In this document: positions 1 to 9,907 of the stretch, one piece after another
How the letters are laid out: the number at the start of each line of letters is the position of its first letter
Numbering within the stretch: position 1 is the first letter of the stretch
Source of the DNA: Planctomycetota bacterium
Lineage (GTDB): Bacteria > Planctomycetota > Planctomycetia > Gemmatales > Gemmataceae
Reading direction: 5' to 3'
Length of the DNA stretch: 41,634 bases
NCBI GenBank assembly: GCA_016177925.1
Contig: JACOUH010000256.1
Location: 1-41,634, forward strand
Translations under genes and position numbers: made by a program
Notes under the pieces: model-generated
What the model was told of the DNA's origin: nothing
The model's input: the letters and a program-made list of their open reading frames with translations, nothing else
The model's database searches: none

Positions 1-336
1 GACTTCCTCGACGCGACCGCCGCCATTGTTCGACGCGCCGAGCCGGCAGGTGCGCTCGTCGTAGTGAACGACCGCGCCGATATCGCCCGCCTGGGCGGCG
101 CGGCCGGCGTGCACGTGGGCCAGGACGATCTGTCGCCGGCACAGGCGCGTGCGCTCGTCGGCGCCGACGCGGTTGTGGGGTTGTCCACGCATACCACCAG
201 GCAGCTGGACGTGGCGCTTCAGCAGAACGTGAATTATGTCGCGATGGGGCCGGTCTTCGGGACCGCGACGAAAGAGACGGGATACGAGCCGATCGGCCTC
301 GAGATGGTGCGAACAGCCGCGGCCCGCGCCGCCAGC
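1..336 (+). CDS. thiE: Thiamine-phosphate synthase fragment (both ends missing)
   Basis: ThiE joins the HMP-pyrophosphate and thiazole-phosphate precursors to make thiamine phosphate in the cytoplasm. The open frame starts before the window and shows typical ThiE blocks in order: [28 protein letters not shown] and [13 protein letters not shown]. Family resemblance stops at about base 336, just after the region [10 protein letters not shown]. The expected phosphate-binding end of the barrel (normally a VAIGGI-like strand and about 50 more residues) is absent. The frame stays open to base 672, but those residues look like an out-of-frame reading of metH. The gene is therefore truncated, either by a real rearrangement or by a misjoined assembly. 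The identification is firm; whether the gene works is doubtful. Confidence 0.85.
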
Positions 337-436
337 GCGGCCGCGGCCATGCCGAGCCGAGGACGAGCAGATCCGAGGCGAGGCATCAGCGAAAGCTCGC
401 GCTGGGGGTGGGGCCCCAGCGCCACTGGAAAAAAGT

Positions 437-1897
<1,461 letters not shown>

Positions 1898-1909
1898 TGT
1901 CAGGCCCAA

Positions 1910-2854
1910 TCAGGCGAGGGGGGCCAGCTCCGCCCGCACTGCCTTCCCTTCGACCGCAAGGGCCCGTTGGCGGAGTGCCTCGATCAGTTTCTCGACGGTT
2001 TCGTCCGCGTCGGTGCGTACCTGACGCCAATCCACGCCTGCCTCGAGGGCGTTGAGGTGCCGATCGACGTTGCGGGCCCACAGGCGACACCTGTTCACCA
2101 ACCATTGTCGGTCGGCGGGCGACAGCGGCTGATGATCGCTCAGGATCAGCATGGCGCAGCCCTGGCGAAACTCGGTCAGGCGCCGGGCCAGGGCGATGGA
2201 ATCCTCGGGACGCTTGTTGAACCATTCCTTTGCCTCATCGGCAAGTGTCTTCAGGTAGGGGCCAGCCGCCGCGTTCGCAGAAAAGGCGTCCGGCTTGTTC
2301 CACCCCCAAGCGGTGTCGAGGGAAGGAACGTGCGTCGGAGGGCGCTCGCCGTGGTGCTGGGAGAGGGAAACCATGAACAGCACGGCTGCAGCCGTTGCTA
2401 AGCCAACCAGGGCGGGCCCAAAATACCGAGCGGCCCGCCGGAGCGCGAGCACCCTCGGCAGTGGCTCCCTCAGCCACTTTTCGGCCCCGAGGAACGTCTC
2501 CAGCCGGTTTCGCCCCCGCTCGACCGCTTCCGCGGGTGGCCCGGACGCCGGTCCCAGCCGTTCCCAGTAAGAGCCTCCCTCGTTGAATACCCTCTCCTGC
2601 AAATCGAGTAACAGATGGGGCCAGAGCAACAGGTGCTTGAGCGTTTCCGCCGGAAGCTCCCCCAGACCGCGGTCCAGCGTTGCCTGGAGCCGGCCCCCGA
2701 GGACTTCACGCAAAGAAGGCCGTTGGCCGGTCCCTCCGGAAACCGCTGACAACTCAGCGACCAGCTCGCCCAACCGGAAACCGACCAGTTCCCGCTCCAG
2801 CCAGGAGGGGAGTTCGGCCGGGTTGTCAGGAATGTCCAGAGCAAGAAGTTTCAT
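1910..2854 (-). CDS. Single-pass membrane protein coupled to an ECF sigma factor
   Basis: This encodes 314 residues. The start is the ATG at 2854, which overlaps the stop of the sigma gene as ATGA, so the two are translationally coupled. About 170 N-terminal residues are polar and lack a zinc-binding HxxxCxxC motif. A single hydrophobic segment (FGPALVGLATAAAVLFMVSL, roughly residues 165-185) is followed by about 125 residues predicted to be outside the membrane, rich in Trp, Arg and Glu. This layout, a cytoplasmic part, one helix and an external part next to an ECF sigma gene, suggests an anti-sigma or sensor role. No family was recognised, so the role is inferred from position only. It is convergent with the metH fragment, with 12 bases between stop codons. 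Confidence 0.7.
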   Translation of the reverse strand: MKLLALDIPDNPAELPSWLERELVGFRLGELVAELSAVSGGTGQRPSLREVLGGRLQATLDRGLGELPAETLKHLLLWPHLLLDLQERVFNEGGSYWERLGPASGPPAEAVERGRNRLETFLGAEKWLREPLPRVLALRRAARYFGPALVGLATAAAVLFMVSLSQHHGERPPTHVPSLDTAWGWNKPDAFSANAAAGPYLKTLADEAKEWFNKRPEDSIALARRLTEFRQGCAMLILSDHQPLSPADRQWLVNRCRLWARNVDRHLNALEAGVDWRQVRTDADETVEKLIEALRQRALAVEGKAVRAELAPLA

Positions 2855-3429
2855 CCGAGCACCCGTTGGACGCAGGCTTGAAGTCGTTCCTTGGCCTGAT
2901 GGAAGAGCCGGTAGGCCCGTTCCACCTCGAGCCCCAGTCGGGCCGCGATCTCCTCGTAACTTTCGCCCGCCAGCCGGGCACGCACCACGGCGGCCTCGTC
3001 GGGGCCGAGCTGCTCCAGGCACCGCCGCAGGGCGGCCATTCGCTCCTCCTCGTGCAGCGTTTCCTCTGGCTCTCCTTTGTGCGGGTCGCAGGGCTCACTC
3101 TCGCCCAGTAGTTGCGGCCGCTTCTTGCGTCCCTGGTCGATCGCGAGGTGGCGGGCGATTTGGTACAGCCACCCCCGGAAATGGCCGCCCTCGAACCCAC
3201 GCGGCCAGCGCTCCCAGACGCGCTGCCAGATCGCCTGGTGAATGTCTTCGACATCGCTCGGGTTCACGCGGCCAGCGAGGAAGGCCAACAGCCTTGGCGC
3301 GTGTCGGGAATAGAGCCGGCCACACGCCGCGCGGGCTTTCTCCCATGCCTGATCCGACCGATCGCGGCGAGCGATCAAGTTGGCCAGCTGTTCGTCATCA
3401 TGGCTGACTTCAGCAAGGGTGCCTTCCAT
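2851..3429 (-). CDS. ECF-type RNA polymerase sigma factor (cassette 1)
   Basis: This is a 192-residue sigma-70 family protein of the ECF class, which directs RNA polymerase to a small regulon. Region 2 lies around PSDVEDIHQAIWQRVWERW and FRGWLYQIARHLAIDQGRKK. Region 4 is ESYEEIAARLGLEVERAY, a helix-turn-helix for the -35 element. The linker is short and acidic. The ATG at 3429 was chosen because it begins the family-like part; the frame is open further upstream but those residues look unlike protein, and the ribosome site is weak (GTGAGGG). Its stop overlaps the next gene by ATGA. It lies downstream of the mau-like cluster on the same strand, but a hairpin at 3504-3530 stands between, so it may be a separate unit. 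Confidence 0.85.
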   Translation of the reverse strand: MEGTLAEVSHDDEQLANLIARRDRSDQAWEKARAACGRLYSRHAPRLLAFLAGRVNPSDVEDIHQAIWQRVWERWPRGFEGGHFRGWLYQIARHLAIDQGRKKRPQLLGESEPCDPHKGEPEETLHEEERMAALRRCLEQLGPDEAAVVRARLAGESYEEIAARLGLEVERAYRLFHQAKERLQACVQRVLG

Positions 3430-3503
3430 ACTGGGAACGTCGCCCTCACCCCCCCAAGGTGCTTGCCGCCATGGCTCGCTACGGCACTCCAGGCCAGGAG
3501 GGA

Positions 3504-3530
3504 CCGGCGCCGCGTCCAGCGCGGCGCCGG
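3504..3530. terminator. GC hairpin after the Ig-like module gene
   Basis: There is a perfect 11-base inverted repeat (CCGGCGCCGCG, loop TCCAG, CGCGGCGCCGG). It lies 35 bases past the stop of the 3565-4638 gene on the minus strand and 74 bases before the sigma start. No T-run follows, so it is not a classical intrinsic terminator, but it may end or attenuate the transcript. Confidence 0.4.
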
Positions 3531-3564
3531 ACCGACCTCCTCGCCTGGGCACCACAGGCGGGCC

Positions 3565-4638
3565 TTACTTCGGGGCCCTCCCGACAGACAGCGTGATCCT
3601 GCCCTTCGCATGTCCCCCCTTGTCGTTCGAGACGAGGAGGTAGGCCGTTTGCATCCCTTCGTAGTCCCCGACTTTCCACGTAAAAACGGGCTCTGCCCCG
3701 GTAGCGTTGGAGCCGGGGACTTTCCAGGTATACTTCAGGCCCTTCTCGTCCTCGCGGGAGACGACGGGGGTGCAGACGACGGTGGTGCCGGGTCGGACGG
3801 CGTCGACCTTCTTGCCGTCAACGGTGGCGGTGACGGAGACGAACTCGGGCCGTCGCCCTGGCAGGGTGAGGCGGTCCAGGGACACCACCTCCCCCTTGTC
3901 GAAGCGCGCCGCCGGAACCGCGACGGTTGCCCGCGTCTTGCCCAGGGACTGCCAGTCCGTCCAGCCCTTGTCGGAGCGGCGCCGCTGCACCACCCGGGCG
4001 GCGACGGCAAGGTCCTGGCGGCGCAGGCCGGCAACCACGAAGTCGCCGCGAGCGTCGGCCAGCACTTTCCCGCCAGGGACCGCCTTGCCCTCCCGGTCGG
4101 TCACGACGACCTCGGCCGCTTGGGCGACGCCGAAGAACTCGTCGGTGAACCAGGGCGAACTGTCATCGGCCAGGCGCACGCTGCCGCGCAGCACCCCCAG
4201 CGGCCGCTCAGCGGCGTCGTGCGGACGCGGCCGGACGGCGAGGGGAGGGACGTAGGCGGTGGCCGCGCCGACCTCGACCGCCACGCCGTCGGGGGCGGCC
4301 CAGCCAGGCTCGTCCCAGCCCAGGCGATACTTACCCGGCGGCTGGCGGCGGAACAGGAAGCGGCCGTAGGCGTCCGTGGGGACGGTGGCGACGGGGCGAC
4401 CGTCGCCGTCCTTGAGGGAGAGGGAGACGGAGAAGCCGGGCAGGGGGACGGTGCCCGCCTTGCCGAGATCGGCGTAGACACTGCCGTGGACTTCCCCCCC
4501 GCGCCCCTTCTTGGCTGGGGGCGCCCCCTCGCTCTCCTGGCCCCGGCCCGGCCCCGGCGCCAGGAACACAGCGCACACAGCAAGGACAAGCGATGAGAGA
4601 ATTACACACGGGCCGCGCACACGCATTTTTCGGATCAT
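3565..4638 (-). CDS. Exported protein, stand-alone copy of the module in the diheme protein
   Basis: This encodes 357 residues starting MIRKMRVRG with a hydrophobic signal segment and a probable cleavage near APGPGRGQ. The mature part begins PPAKKGRGGEVHGSVYADLG and is closely similar along its length to the N-terminal half of the protein at 5083-7251. It holds a carboxypeptidase-regulatory-like repeat (GRFLFRRQPPGKYRL) and a later part with two strands ending YTWKVPG and FTWKVGD, suggesting Ig-like folds. It has no CxxCH motif. The ATG at 4638 has GGGAG upstream at good spacing. Probably it is periplasmic or surface-attached and binds a partner or carbohydrate; no enzyme motif is visible. 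It follows the diheme gene after a 444-base gap that contains hairpins. Confidence 0.75.
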   Translation of the reverse strand: MIRKMRVRGPCVILSSLVLAVCAVFLAPGPGRGQESEGAPPAKKGRGGEVHGSVYADLGKAGTVPLPGFSVSLSLKDGDGRPVATVPTDAYGRFLFRRQPPGKYRLGWDEPGWAAPDGVAVEVGAATAYVPPLAVRPRPHDAAERPLGVLRGSVRLADDSSPWFTDEFFGVAQAAEVVVTDREGKAVPGGKVLADARGDFVVAGLRRQDLAVAARVVQRRRSDKGWTDWQSLGKTRATVAVPAARFDKGEVVSLDRLTLPGRRPEFVSVTATVDGKKVDAVRPGTTVVCTPVVSREDEKGLKYTWKVPGSNATGAEPVFTWKVGDYEGMQTAYLLVSNDKGGHAKGRITLSVGRAPK

Positions 4639-5082
4639 GGCAGCACTCCCAACAAGGAGCCCCCCATCTTTCGGGGCAGGCTGCCCCCACATTCGTTACC
4701 GGAAGGGTATCCGGACGAACCTCTCAGGTCCAGCGGTCTCCGGGGCTTCACCCTCGATAACGATCCACCGGCCCAGATTTTCGGAAGTTGCTCGGGTTTT
4801 TTTCCCCGACGGGTGAGGGAGAGACAACAGGAACCTTTCGGCACGACCCAAGAGCAAGCCGCGCCGTCACCGCACCTGCCGTTCCTGAGCGGGTAGCGGA
4901 AGTTGGGAGACTCCCCAACGGCCCATTCGTCCCGCGCGAAGGCGTCGCCGTACTCTGCCCCGATTTCCTCGTCTCCCCTGTCCACCACGCCCTGTCGGTG
5001 CCGTGGTGGACAGGACGCAGGGCCATCATGCCCTGCCGGGGGAACGTCCCCGATCATCTCGTCGAAAAGGGCCCGGCGAGCG
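4639..5082. other. 444-base gene-free gap with two hairpins
   Basis: This gap separates the diheme protein gene from the stand-alone module gene, both on the minus strand. No credible small gene was seen on either strand. It holds a 13-base perfect inverted repeat at 4977-5014 and a 7-base one at 5017-5036, both close to the end of the diheme gene. A run of T (4798-4805) sits within a weak TCGGG/CCCGA hairpin near 4794-4810. The gap may hold a transcript end and a separate promoter for the module gene, but no promoter consensus was recognisable. Confidence 0.6.
4977..5014. terminator. 13-bp stem hairpin downstream of the diheme gene
   Basis: The arms 4977-4989 and 5002-5014 (CCTGTCCACCACG and its exact complement) flank a 12-base loop. 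It lies about 70-105 bases past the stop of the diheme gene, which reads leftward. A second stem (GCAGGGC, loop CATCAT, GCCCTGC) sits at 5017-5036. There is no T-tract, so its role as a transcript end is a guess. Confidence 0.45.
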
Positions 5083-7251
5083 TCAGGGGCACTTGCCGAT
5101 CGCGGGCCAGCCCGGCACCTCGAACTTCTTGAGTTCGTCGGCCCTGGAAGGAGCGCCCGACCAGAAATTCTTGAAGGTCACCTTGGCGTGGGGCATGGAA
5201 CTGGGCTCGTTGCAAACATCCCCTTTGATGAACAGTCGATACTGCTGGAACTGGTCAAAAGTAGTCCAGTTGCGTCCCTCCGCCAGGGCAACGTGGCAAG
5301 TCCGACACGACTTCGCCACGACGGTATCGTAGAGTTGTTTCTTTTTCGGCTCGGTCTTGTCGTTCCAGCCTGGGGGGCTCCAGGTGGGATCTTGCGGAGG
5401 CTTCTTATTGGGATACCAGCCGGCAAGGAGGTCGCGGATCGCTTTGGTCGGTTTGCTCTCATCGATCAGGTCGTTGAGTTCCTTGAAGACCTGTTGTTCA
5501 GCGACGCTGGGCTTCGCCCGGGCCGGGTTGTTCTTTGGCGTGTTGGGGCGGGGAAACTTGTAGGTGGTCAGATCGAACTCGCGGAAGCTGGCGCCCATGT
5601 TGATGTCCTCGAACGCCGGTATCTCCTGGTCGGGCACGCTGTAGTCGCCACCGTGGCAATTCAGGCAGAGGTTTGGCACGAATTTCGGACCGTTGCCGTC
5701 GAGGTCCGCGGCAAGGAGCCGCTTCGCCTTCGGGTCGCCTGTCTCGTAGACAAAGAATTTGACGATCGGTCCCTGCGCCCGTGCCTTCCCCTCGATGGGA
5801 GAGTACTCCATGCAGACGGTCGCCCCGGACGTTTCCACCTTGGCAGCTTCGGCAAGGTCCGCGTTGAGCGGGTCCTGATCGAAGTTGCCGTAATTCGTCA
5901 CGTATCCGGCTACGTTGGCGCCCACCTTGAGGATGTGCATGTCACGGCCCGAACCGAGGTCATTATCGTTCAAGTACGCCGCATGTTTCTCTCCTTTCGC
6001 GGTCCCGTTCTTTGGGTTGAAGCCGTTTACGGTCCACCAGGCGCCCAGCGTTTCCCGTTTCTTCTGCGGATCGACTGCCTGGTAGTAGTTCGTGGCGATT
6101 GCCGCCGAGCCAGGCTGTTTTCGCGTCAGGAACGAGTCCTTGTTCGTCTCCGGCGGTAGGGGACCGGGGGCCGCTCCGGGGACGGCCTTGTCGGCGATGG
6201 CGAAACGAACGTGACCGAGCGCGAAACCTCCCTGGTTGCTCGACGCCAGCACATAGACACTCTGCATCCCTTGGCGTTCCGGAACTTTCCAGGTGAACGT
6301 GTTCTCGTTGGACGTCTTGTTGTAACCAGGGACCTTCCAGGTGAACTGAATATCCTTCCCGCTTGCCTCGGACATCCGGACGGGGCAGATGACGGTGGTG
6401 CCGGGTCGGACGGAGTCGACCTTCTCGTCGTTGACGGTGGCGGTGACCGAGACGAACTCCGGGCGGCGGTCCGGCAGGACGAGGGGGCTGAGGTCGGCCA
6501 CCCCCTCCTTATCGAAGCGCTCCCGAGACACCTTGGTCGACGCCAGCCGGCCCTTGTCCAGGGGCCGCCAGTCTGTCCAGCCGTACTCCTCGCCGCGGCG
6601 CCGCTGGACGAGCCGGGCGGTGACGACGAGGTCTGCGCGGGGCAGGCCAACGACCACGAACTCGCCGCGGGCGTTGGCCAGCACGGCCCGCCTGGCCACT
6701 CCCTCGCCGGTCACGCTGACCGCCGCTGTCTGCATGACGCCGAAGAACTCGTCGGCGAACCAGGGCGAGCCACCGTCCAGGCGCACGTGGCCGCGCAGCA
6801 TCCCCTGCGGGCTGTCCTTGACATCGGACAGCCGTGGCCGGACAGCGAGGGGCGGGACGTAGGCGGTGGCCGCGCCGACCTCGACCGCCACGCTGTCGGG
6901 GGTGGCCCAGCCAGGGGCCAAGGCCAGGCGGTACTTGCCCGGCGGCTGGCGGCGGAACAGGAAGCGGCCCTGCGCGTCGGTGCGGGCGGTGACCACGCGG
7001 CCCTCGGCGTCCCGCAGCGAGACGGCGAAGCCAGGCAGGGGCACGGCGCCCGCCTTGCCGAAGTCGGCGTAGACGCTGCCGTGGACCTCCCCCCCGCGCC
7101 CCTTCTTGGCTGGGGGTGCCGACCCCCCGCCCTCCTGGCCCCGGCTGGGGGGCCCCGCCCCAAACAGCAGTGCCAACAGGAGCGAGCAACTCCCGGCAGC
7201 CAGCGCCGAGACGGCCCCGCCTCCTCTTCCCGAGGGCTTCTTGTCTTTCAT
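5083..7251 (-). CDS. Exported two-haem c-type protein with N-terminal Ig-like module
   Basis: This encodes 722 residues starting at ATG 7251, behind GGAGGT. A signal peptide occupies about the first 38 residues. Residues of roughly 45-360 form the same module as the 3565-4638 protein, including PPAKKGRGGEVHGSVYAD and TWKVPG strands. The C-terminal half carries two c-type haem sites, CLNCHGG near residue 527 and CRTCHVA near residue 648, so a diheme periplasmic or surface cytochrome is expected. No classic MauG or peroxidase pattern was recognised. In this cluster it could carry electrons away from the TTQ-like dehydrogenase, or replace MauG in cofactor making; both are inferences. It lies 45 bases past the lipoprotein gene, probably in one transcript. 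Confidence 0.8.
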   Translation of the reverse strand: MKDKKPSGRGGGAVSALAAGSCSLLLALLFGAGPPSRGQEGGGSAPPAKKGRGGEVHGSVYADFGKAGAVPLPGFAVSLRDAEGRVVTARTDAQGRFLFRRQPPGKYRLALAPGWATPDSVAVEVGAATAYVPPLAVRPRLSDVKDSPQGMLRGHVRLDGGSPWFADEFFGVMQTAAVSVTGEGVARRAVLANARGEFVVVGLPRADLVVTARLVQRRRGEEYGWTDWRPLDKGRLASTKVSRERFDKEGVADLSPLVLPDRRPEFVSVTATVNDEKVDSVRPGTTVICPVRMSEASGKDIQFTWKVPGYNKTSNENTFTWKVPERQGMQSVYVLASSNQGGFALGHVRFAIADKAVPGAAPGPLPPETNKDSFLTRKQPGSAAIATNYYQAVDPQKKRETLGAWWTVNGFNPKNGTAKGEKHAAYLNDNDLGSGRDMHILKVGANVAGYVTNYGNFDQDPLNADLAEAAKVETSGATVCMEYSPIEGKARAQGPIVKFFVYETGDPKAKRLLAADLDGNGPKFVPNLCLNCHGGDYSVPDQEIPAFEDINMGASFREFDLTTYKFPRPNTPKNNPARAKPSVAEQQVFKELNDLIDESKPTKAIRDLLAGWYPNKKPPQDPTWSPPGWNDKTEPKKKQLYDTVVAKSCRTCHVALAEGRNWTTFDQFQQYRLFIKGDVCNEPSSMPHAKVTFKNFWSGAPSRADELKKFEVPGWPAIGKCP

Positions 7252-7296
7252 GACGACCTCCAATGGATGCGTTAAAGTCTGGCCACGCTCGGCCGG

Positions 7297-8745
7297 TTAC
7301 TTCGTCAGTGCCTGGAGCGCCTTGAACTCCGGCGTCTTGAGCCGAAAACGGTTCGTCCCGACCACCTCAAGAAGCCCTCCCTGCACGACGCCCGGCTTCC
7401 CCGCCCCAGCGTCTCGGCGGGCGAGTGAGAAGACCGTGCTGACCCCGTAGAGCGCTTCCGAGTGACAGCTGACGCAGTTGTTCCGCATGATCGTCAGCGT
7501 TTCCGAGTTTGCCTCCCGCGCGTCCGGCACCTCGGCCAGGAACCCGAAGAATTGCGCGTCGGTCTCTCGGATGCGCCGCAAACCCAGTGACCGGGTTCGG
7601 GCGAGGAGGTCGCGGCGGCGCATCTTGTACTGGTAGAACAGGGTCCCACGGAAATCGCTGGTCGCCAAATCCAGGCGGGTCCTGTCGTACTTGAAGAGGC
7701 GCAGGAGCACCTCTTCCGGAAACCCCGAATCTGCATAGGTGCCGTCCCACAGGAAGATTCCGAAGGTCCGGACGAGCAGGGTCTCCGTTTTCGCCGGCAG
7801 CGGGGGGACCTTTCCCGTCAGGACGAGCCGGGTGCCGTACTCTCTGACCATCCTGTCCCGGTACGACCGGAAGGCCGCGTGACTCATGCCGGGAGGCTTG
7901 ATGAAGACCCGGATAAAGCTCCTGCCCTCGAAGTCGACGAAGTGGCTCGCGGGAGTCGAGTCGAACGGGACCTCGTACCAGCCGGCCTCCTCGCTCAGGA
8001 CACGCTGCGGCAGGTACGCGCTGTGCAGGTTGAAGGAACTGGCGGTCGTGAAGCGCGTCTCGTCGACCCTGGTCGGGCGGAGGGCGGCGAGAGCGCGGAA
8101 CTCCTCGTCACGGAACCAGACGGCCCGCCACAGTACGGCCAAGGCCCGCAAGGCTTCCACCGCGCGACTCCTCGATTTGGCGTCGCTGGCTGCCTCGACT
8201 GCTTTGACGAAGACCAAGCACATCTGGAAGACGTCCCGCTGGAACAAGGCTTTCTCCAGGGGGGTCGGAAACCGCAAGGGCGACTCACACAGGCTGCGGG
8301 CGAGCGACTCGATCCGACCCGCTCGCTGGAGCAACTCCTTGGCGCGGCCGTTCGCTTCGTCGAGGGTGAGCCAGTAGCTCTCCAGGTAGTCGTCCGAGAT
8401 CTCAATGGCCTGAAGGGCTTGCGGTGCTCGGTTGATCCCCCGGGAGTGGTGCGCGAAGACCTCGCTCAGGTCCTTGAAGGCGGGCGGCGTGTCGCGGGCG
8501 GCGTAGGCGTTCGTCACTCCGGAACACGCGATGCTGGTCGGAAACATCTCCCTCAGCAACCGATCCGCGCGCGCGTCGAACGAGTAAATCGGGCGCCGCT
8601 CGTCTTCCGCTTCCCCGCGGCGGCCGCACCCCGCGGCGGGGAGGAGGAAGAGAATGACCAACACCGAGACGAGGACGGAAGGGCGCACGGCGGGCCTCTC
8701 GGTACGGTTACGTCTGGTGACCGATCCTTGGCGTGGACGTGTCAT
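7297..8745 (-). CDS. Haem c lipoprotein, unknown family
   Basis: This encodes 482 residues starting with an ATG that overlaps the previous gene's stop as ATGA, so it is translationally coupled to the propeller-like gene. The N-terminus has a long charged stretch, a hydrophobic core and a lipobox-like LLPAAGC at about residues 34-40, suggesting a lipid-anchored periplasmic protein. A single CVSCH haem c site lies near residue 423, preceded by ETLTIMRNN. The rest is mainly helical, with many Arg and Glu and no domain I recognise. The gene order suggests an electron-transfer or assembly partner for the MauA-like protein. The call of c-type haem binding rests on one motif plus export; the function is open. 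Confidence 0.75.
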   Translation of the reverse strand: MTRPRQGSVTRRNRTERPAVRPSVLVSVLVILFLLPAAGCGRRGEAEDERRPIYSFDARADRLLREMFPTSIACSGVTNAYAARDTPPAFKDLSEVFAHHSRGINRAPQALQAIEISDDYLESYWLTLDEANGRAKELLQRAGRIESLARSLCESPLRFPTPLEKALFQRDVFQMCLVFVKAVEAASDAKSRSRAVEALRALAVLWRAVWFRDEEFRALAALRPTRVDETRFTTASSFNLHSAYLPQRVLSEEAGWYEVPFDSTPASHFVDFEGRSFIRVFIKPPGMSHAAFRSYRDRMVREYGTRLVLTGKVPPLPAKTETLLVRTFGIFLWDGTYADSGFPEEVLLRLFKYDRTRLDLATSDFRGTLFYQYKMRRRDLLARTRSLGLRRIRETDAQFFGFLAEVPDAREANSETLTIMRNNCVSCHSEALYGVSTVFSLARRDAGAGKPGVVQGGLLEVVGTNRFRLKTPEFKALQALTK

Positions 8746-9782
8746 TTGGGAGAAAGCGGACAGATGCGGACGTCCCTGAGGTCCGTCTTTTCATCCAGCT
8801 TCACGATCGTTTCCCCCTTTTTCGTCTTCGGGTCGTATTCCACGATCGACGGCCCGGAGCGACTGACGAGGTAGACGGCGCTACCCGTGTCGGGGATGGA
8901 GAAGGTGACCGCTTTGAAATCCAGGTCCGCGCGGTCGATCTCCTTGTCGCCTTCGAGGTCGTAATAGACCAGGCGAGTAATGTCCTCGTCGCCGTCCTTG
9001 GCAGCGACTCCCAGGAGGACAGCCGGCTTGCGCTCCAGGGCAGTTGCCACGGCTTTCTTCACCCGGCCGCCGACACGAAGCGCGCGTTCGACCGGCTTCT
9101 CGAGAAGCTTCAGCGAGACGTCGGTGAGTCGTTGAGCGCGACCGGCTCTGCTCAGGTGCCAGAGCCCCTGCTGGGGGACGAAGACCATCCGCCAGGTCTG
9201 GTCCGGGCCGGCCTTGAAGTCCTTTTCGCCCACGAGGCTTCGGAACGCCGCATCCTTGAACGAGAAAAGGGTGACGCCGTTGTTCCCCTGTCCGCTGTAG
9301 ACCGCCAGGCCGCCGGGCACGGGAGTCATCAGCGGGTTGCGGATTTCCGCCGGGACCTTCCACGAGTTCACGACCTTTGGGGTCGCCCCTTTGGCTTCGT
9401 TCAGCAGGTAGTGGCCCTTCCCTTTCTCGAACTCGACGGTGAGGAAGTAGGTGGAGTCGTCGTGAAAAAAGAGTTGGCGGTCCGGGCCCGTGACATATTC
9501 GACCACGCCCGAGGCCAGCTCCGTGCGGGACGGCTTCCCCGTCGGCCCGAAATCCCAGAGCTTCGACGCTCCGATCATTTTCATCGCGTCGGCATGATAG
9601 CCGTAGGCTTTCACGAACGGAGGCGCGGCGACCTCACTGGTCTTCCCCTGCTCGACCCGGACAATCTTGAACCCGGTGCCGGAGGGGATCATGAGATAGA
9701 GCGGATTGCTTTGACCGCGGGCGGGCGGCCCAAGAAGAACCAGGAATGCCAGGCTGATTGTCAGGAGGAGATGGCGGGTCAT
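8742..9782 (-). CDS. Exported beta-rich protein, candidate heavy chain of the TTQ-like enzyme
   Basis: This encodes 346 residues, with ATG 9782 behind GGAGGG. It starts with a clear signal peptide (MTRHLLLTISLAFLVLLGPP, cleavage near ARGQ). The mature protein is full of short alternating strands, such as ASGVVEYVTGPDRQLFFHDD, GGLAVYSGQGNNGVTLFSF and GSAVYLVSRSGPSIVEYD, consistent with a beta-propeller. It directly follows the mauA-like gene. In known methylamine dehydrogenases the propeller heavy chain MauB is encoded in the same operon as the light chain, so this is the obvious candidate. However, it is shorter than MauB (about 400 residues) and I see no sequence motif that proves homology. 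The pairing is inference from position, export and fold impression. Confidence 0.6.
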   Translation of the reverse strand: MTRHLLLTISLAFLVLLGPPARGQSNPLYLMIPSGTGFKIVRVEQGKTSEVAAPPFVKAYGYHADAMKMIGASKLWDFGPTGKPSRTELASGVVEYVTGPDRQLFFHDDSTYFLTVEFEKGKGHYLLNEAKGATPKVVNSWKVPAEIRNPLMTPVPGGLAVYSGQGNNGVTLFSFKDAAFRSLVGEKDFKAGPDQTWRMVFVPQQGLWHLSRAGRAQRLTDVSLKLLEKPVERALRVGGRVKKAVATALERKPAVLLGVAAKDGDEDITRLVYYDLEGDKEIDRADLDFKAVTFSIPDTGSAVYLVSRSGPSIVEYDPKTKKGETIVKLDEKTDLRDVRICPLSPK

Positions 9783-9907
9783 GATGCCCTCCGAGAAGGT
9801 TGAGGCCATGAACAAGCCGGTCCAGGACAGTACGGTGGACGGTCGAGGAAGGCGGCCGGTAAACGGCTCGGGCCTTACGCGTCCGGCCCGTGGCGTGCCC
9901 GAGCGTG

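Noticed and set aside
5083-7251. Calling the two-haem protein MauG
   Set aside because: It has two CxxCH sites like MauG, but no cytochrome c peroxidase pattern was recognised and it carries an extra N-terminal module.
8742-9782. Calling this gene mauB outright
   Set aside because: It is shorter than known MauB and shows no diagnostic motif; position and fold impression alone are not enough for the symbol.
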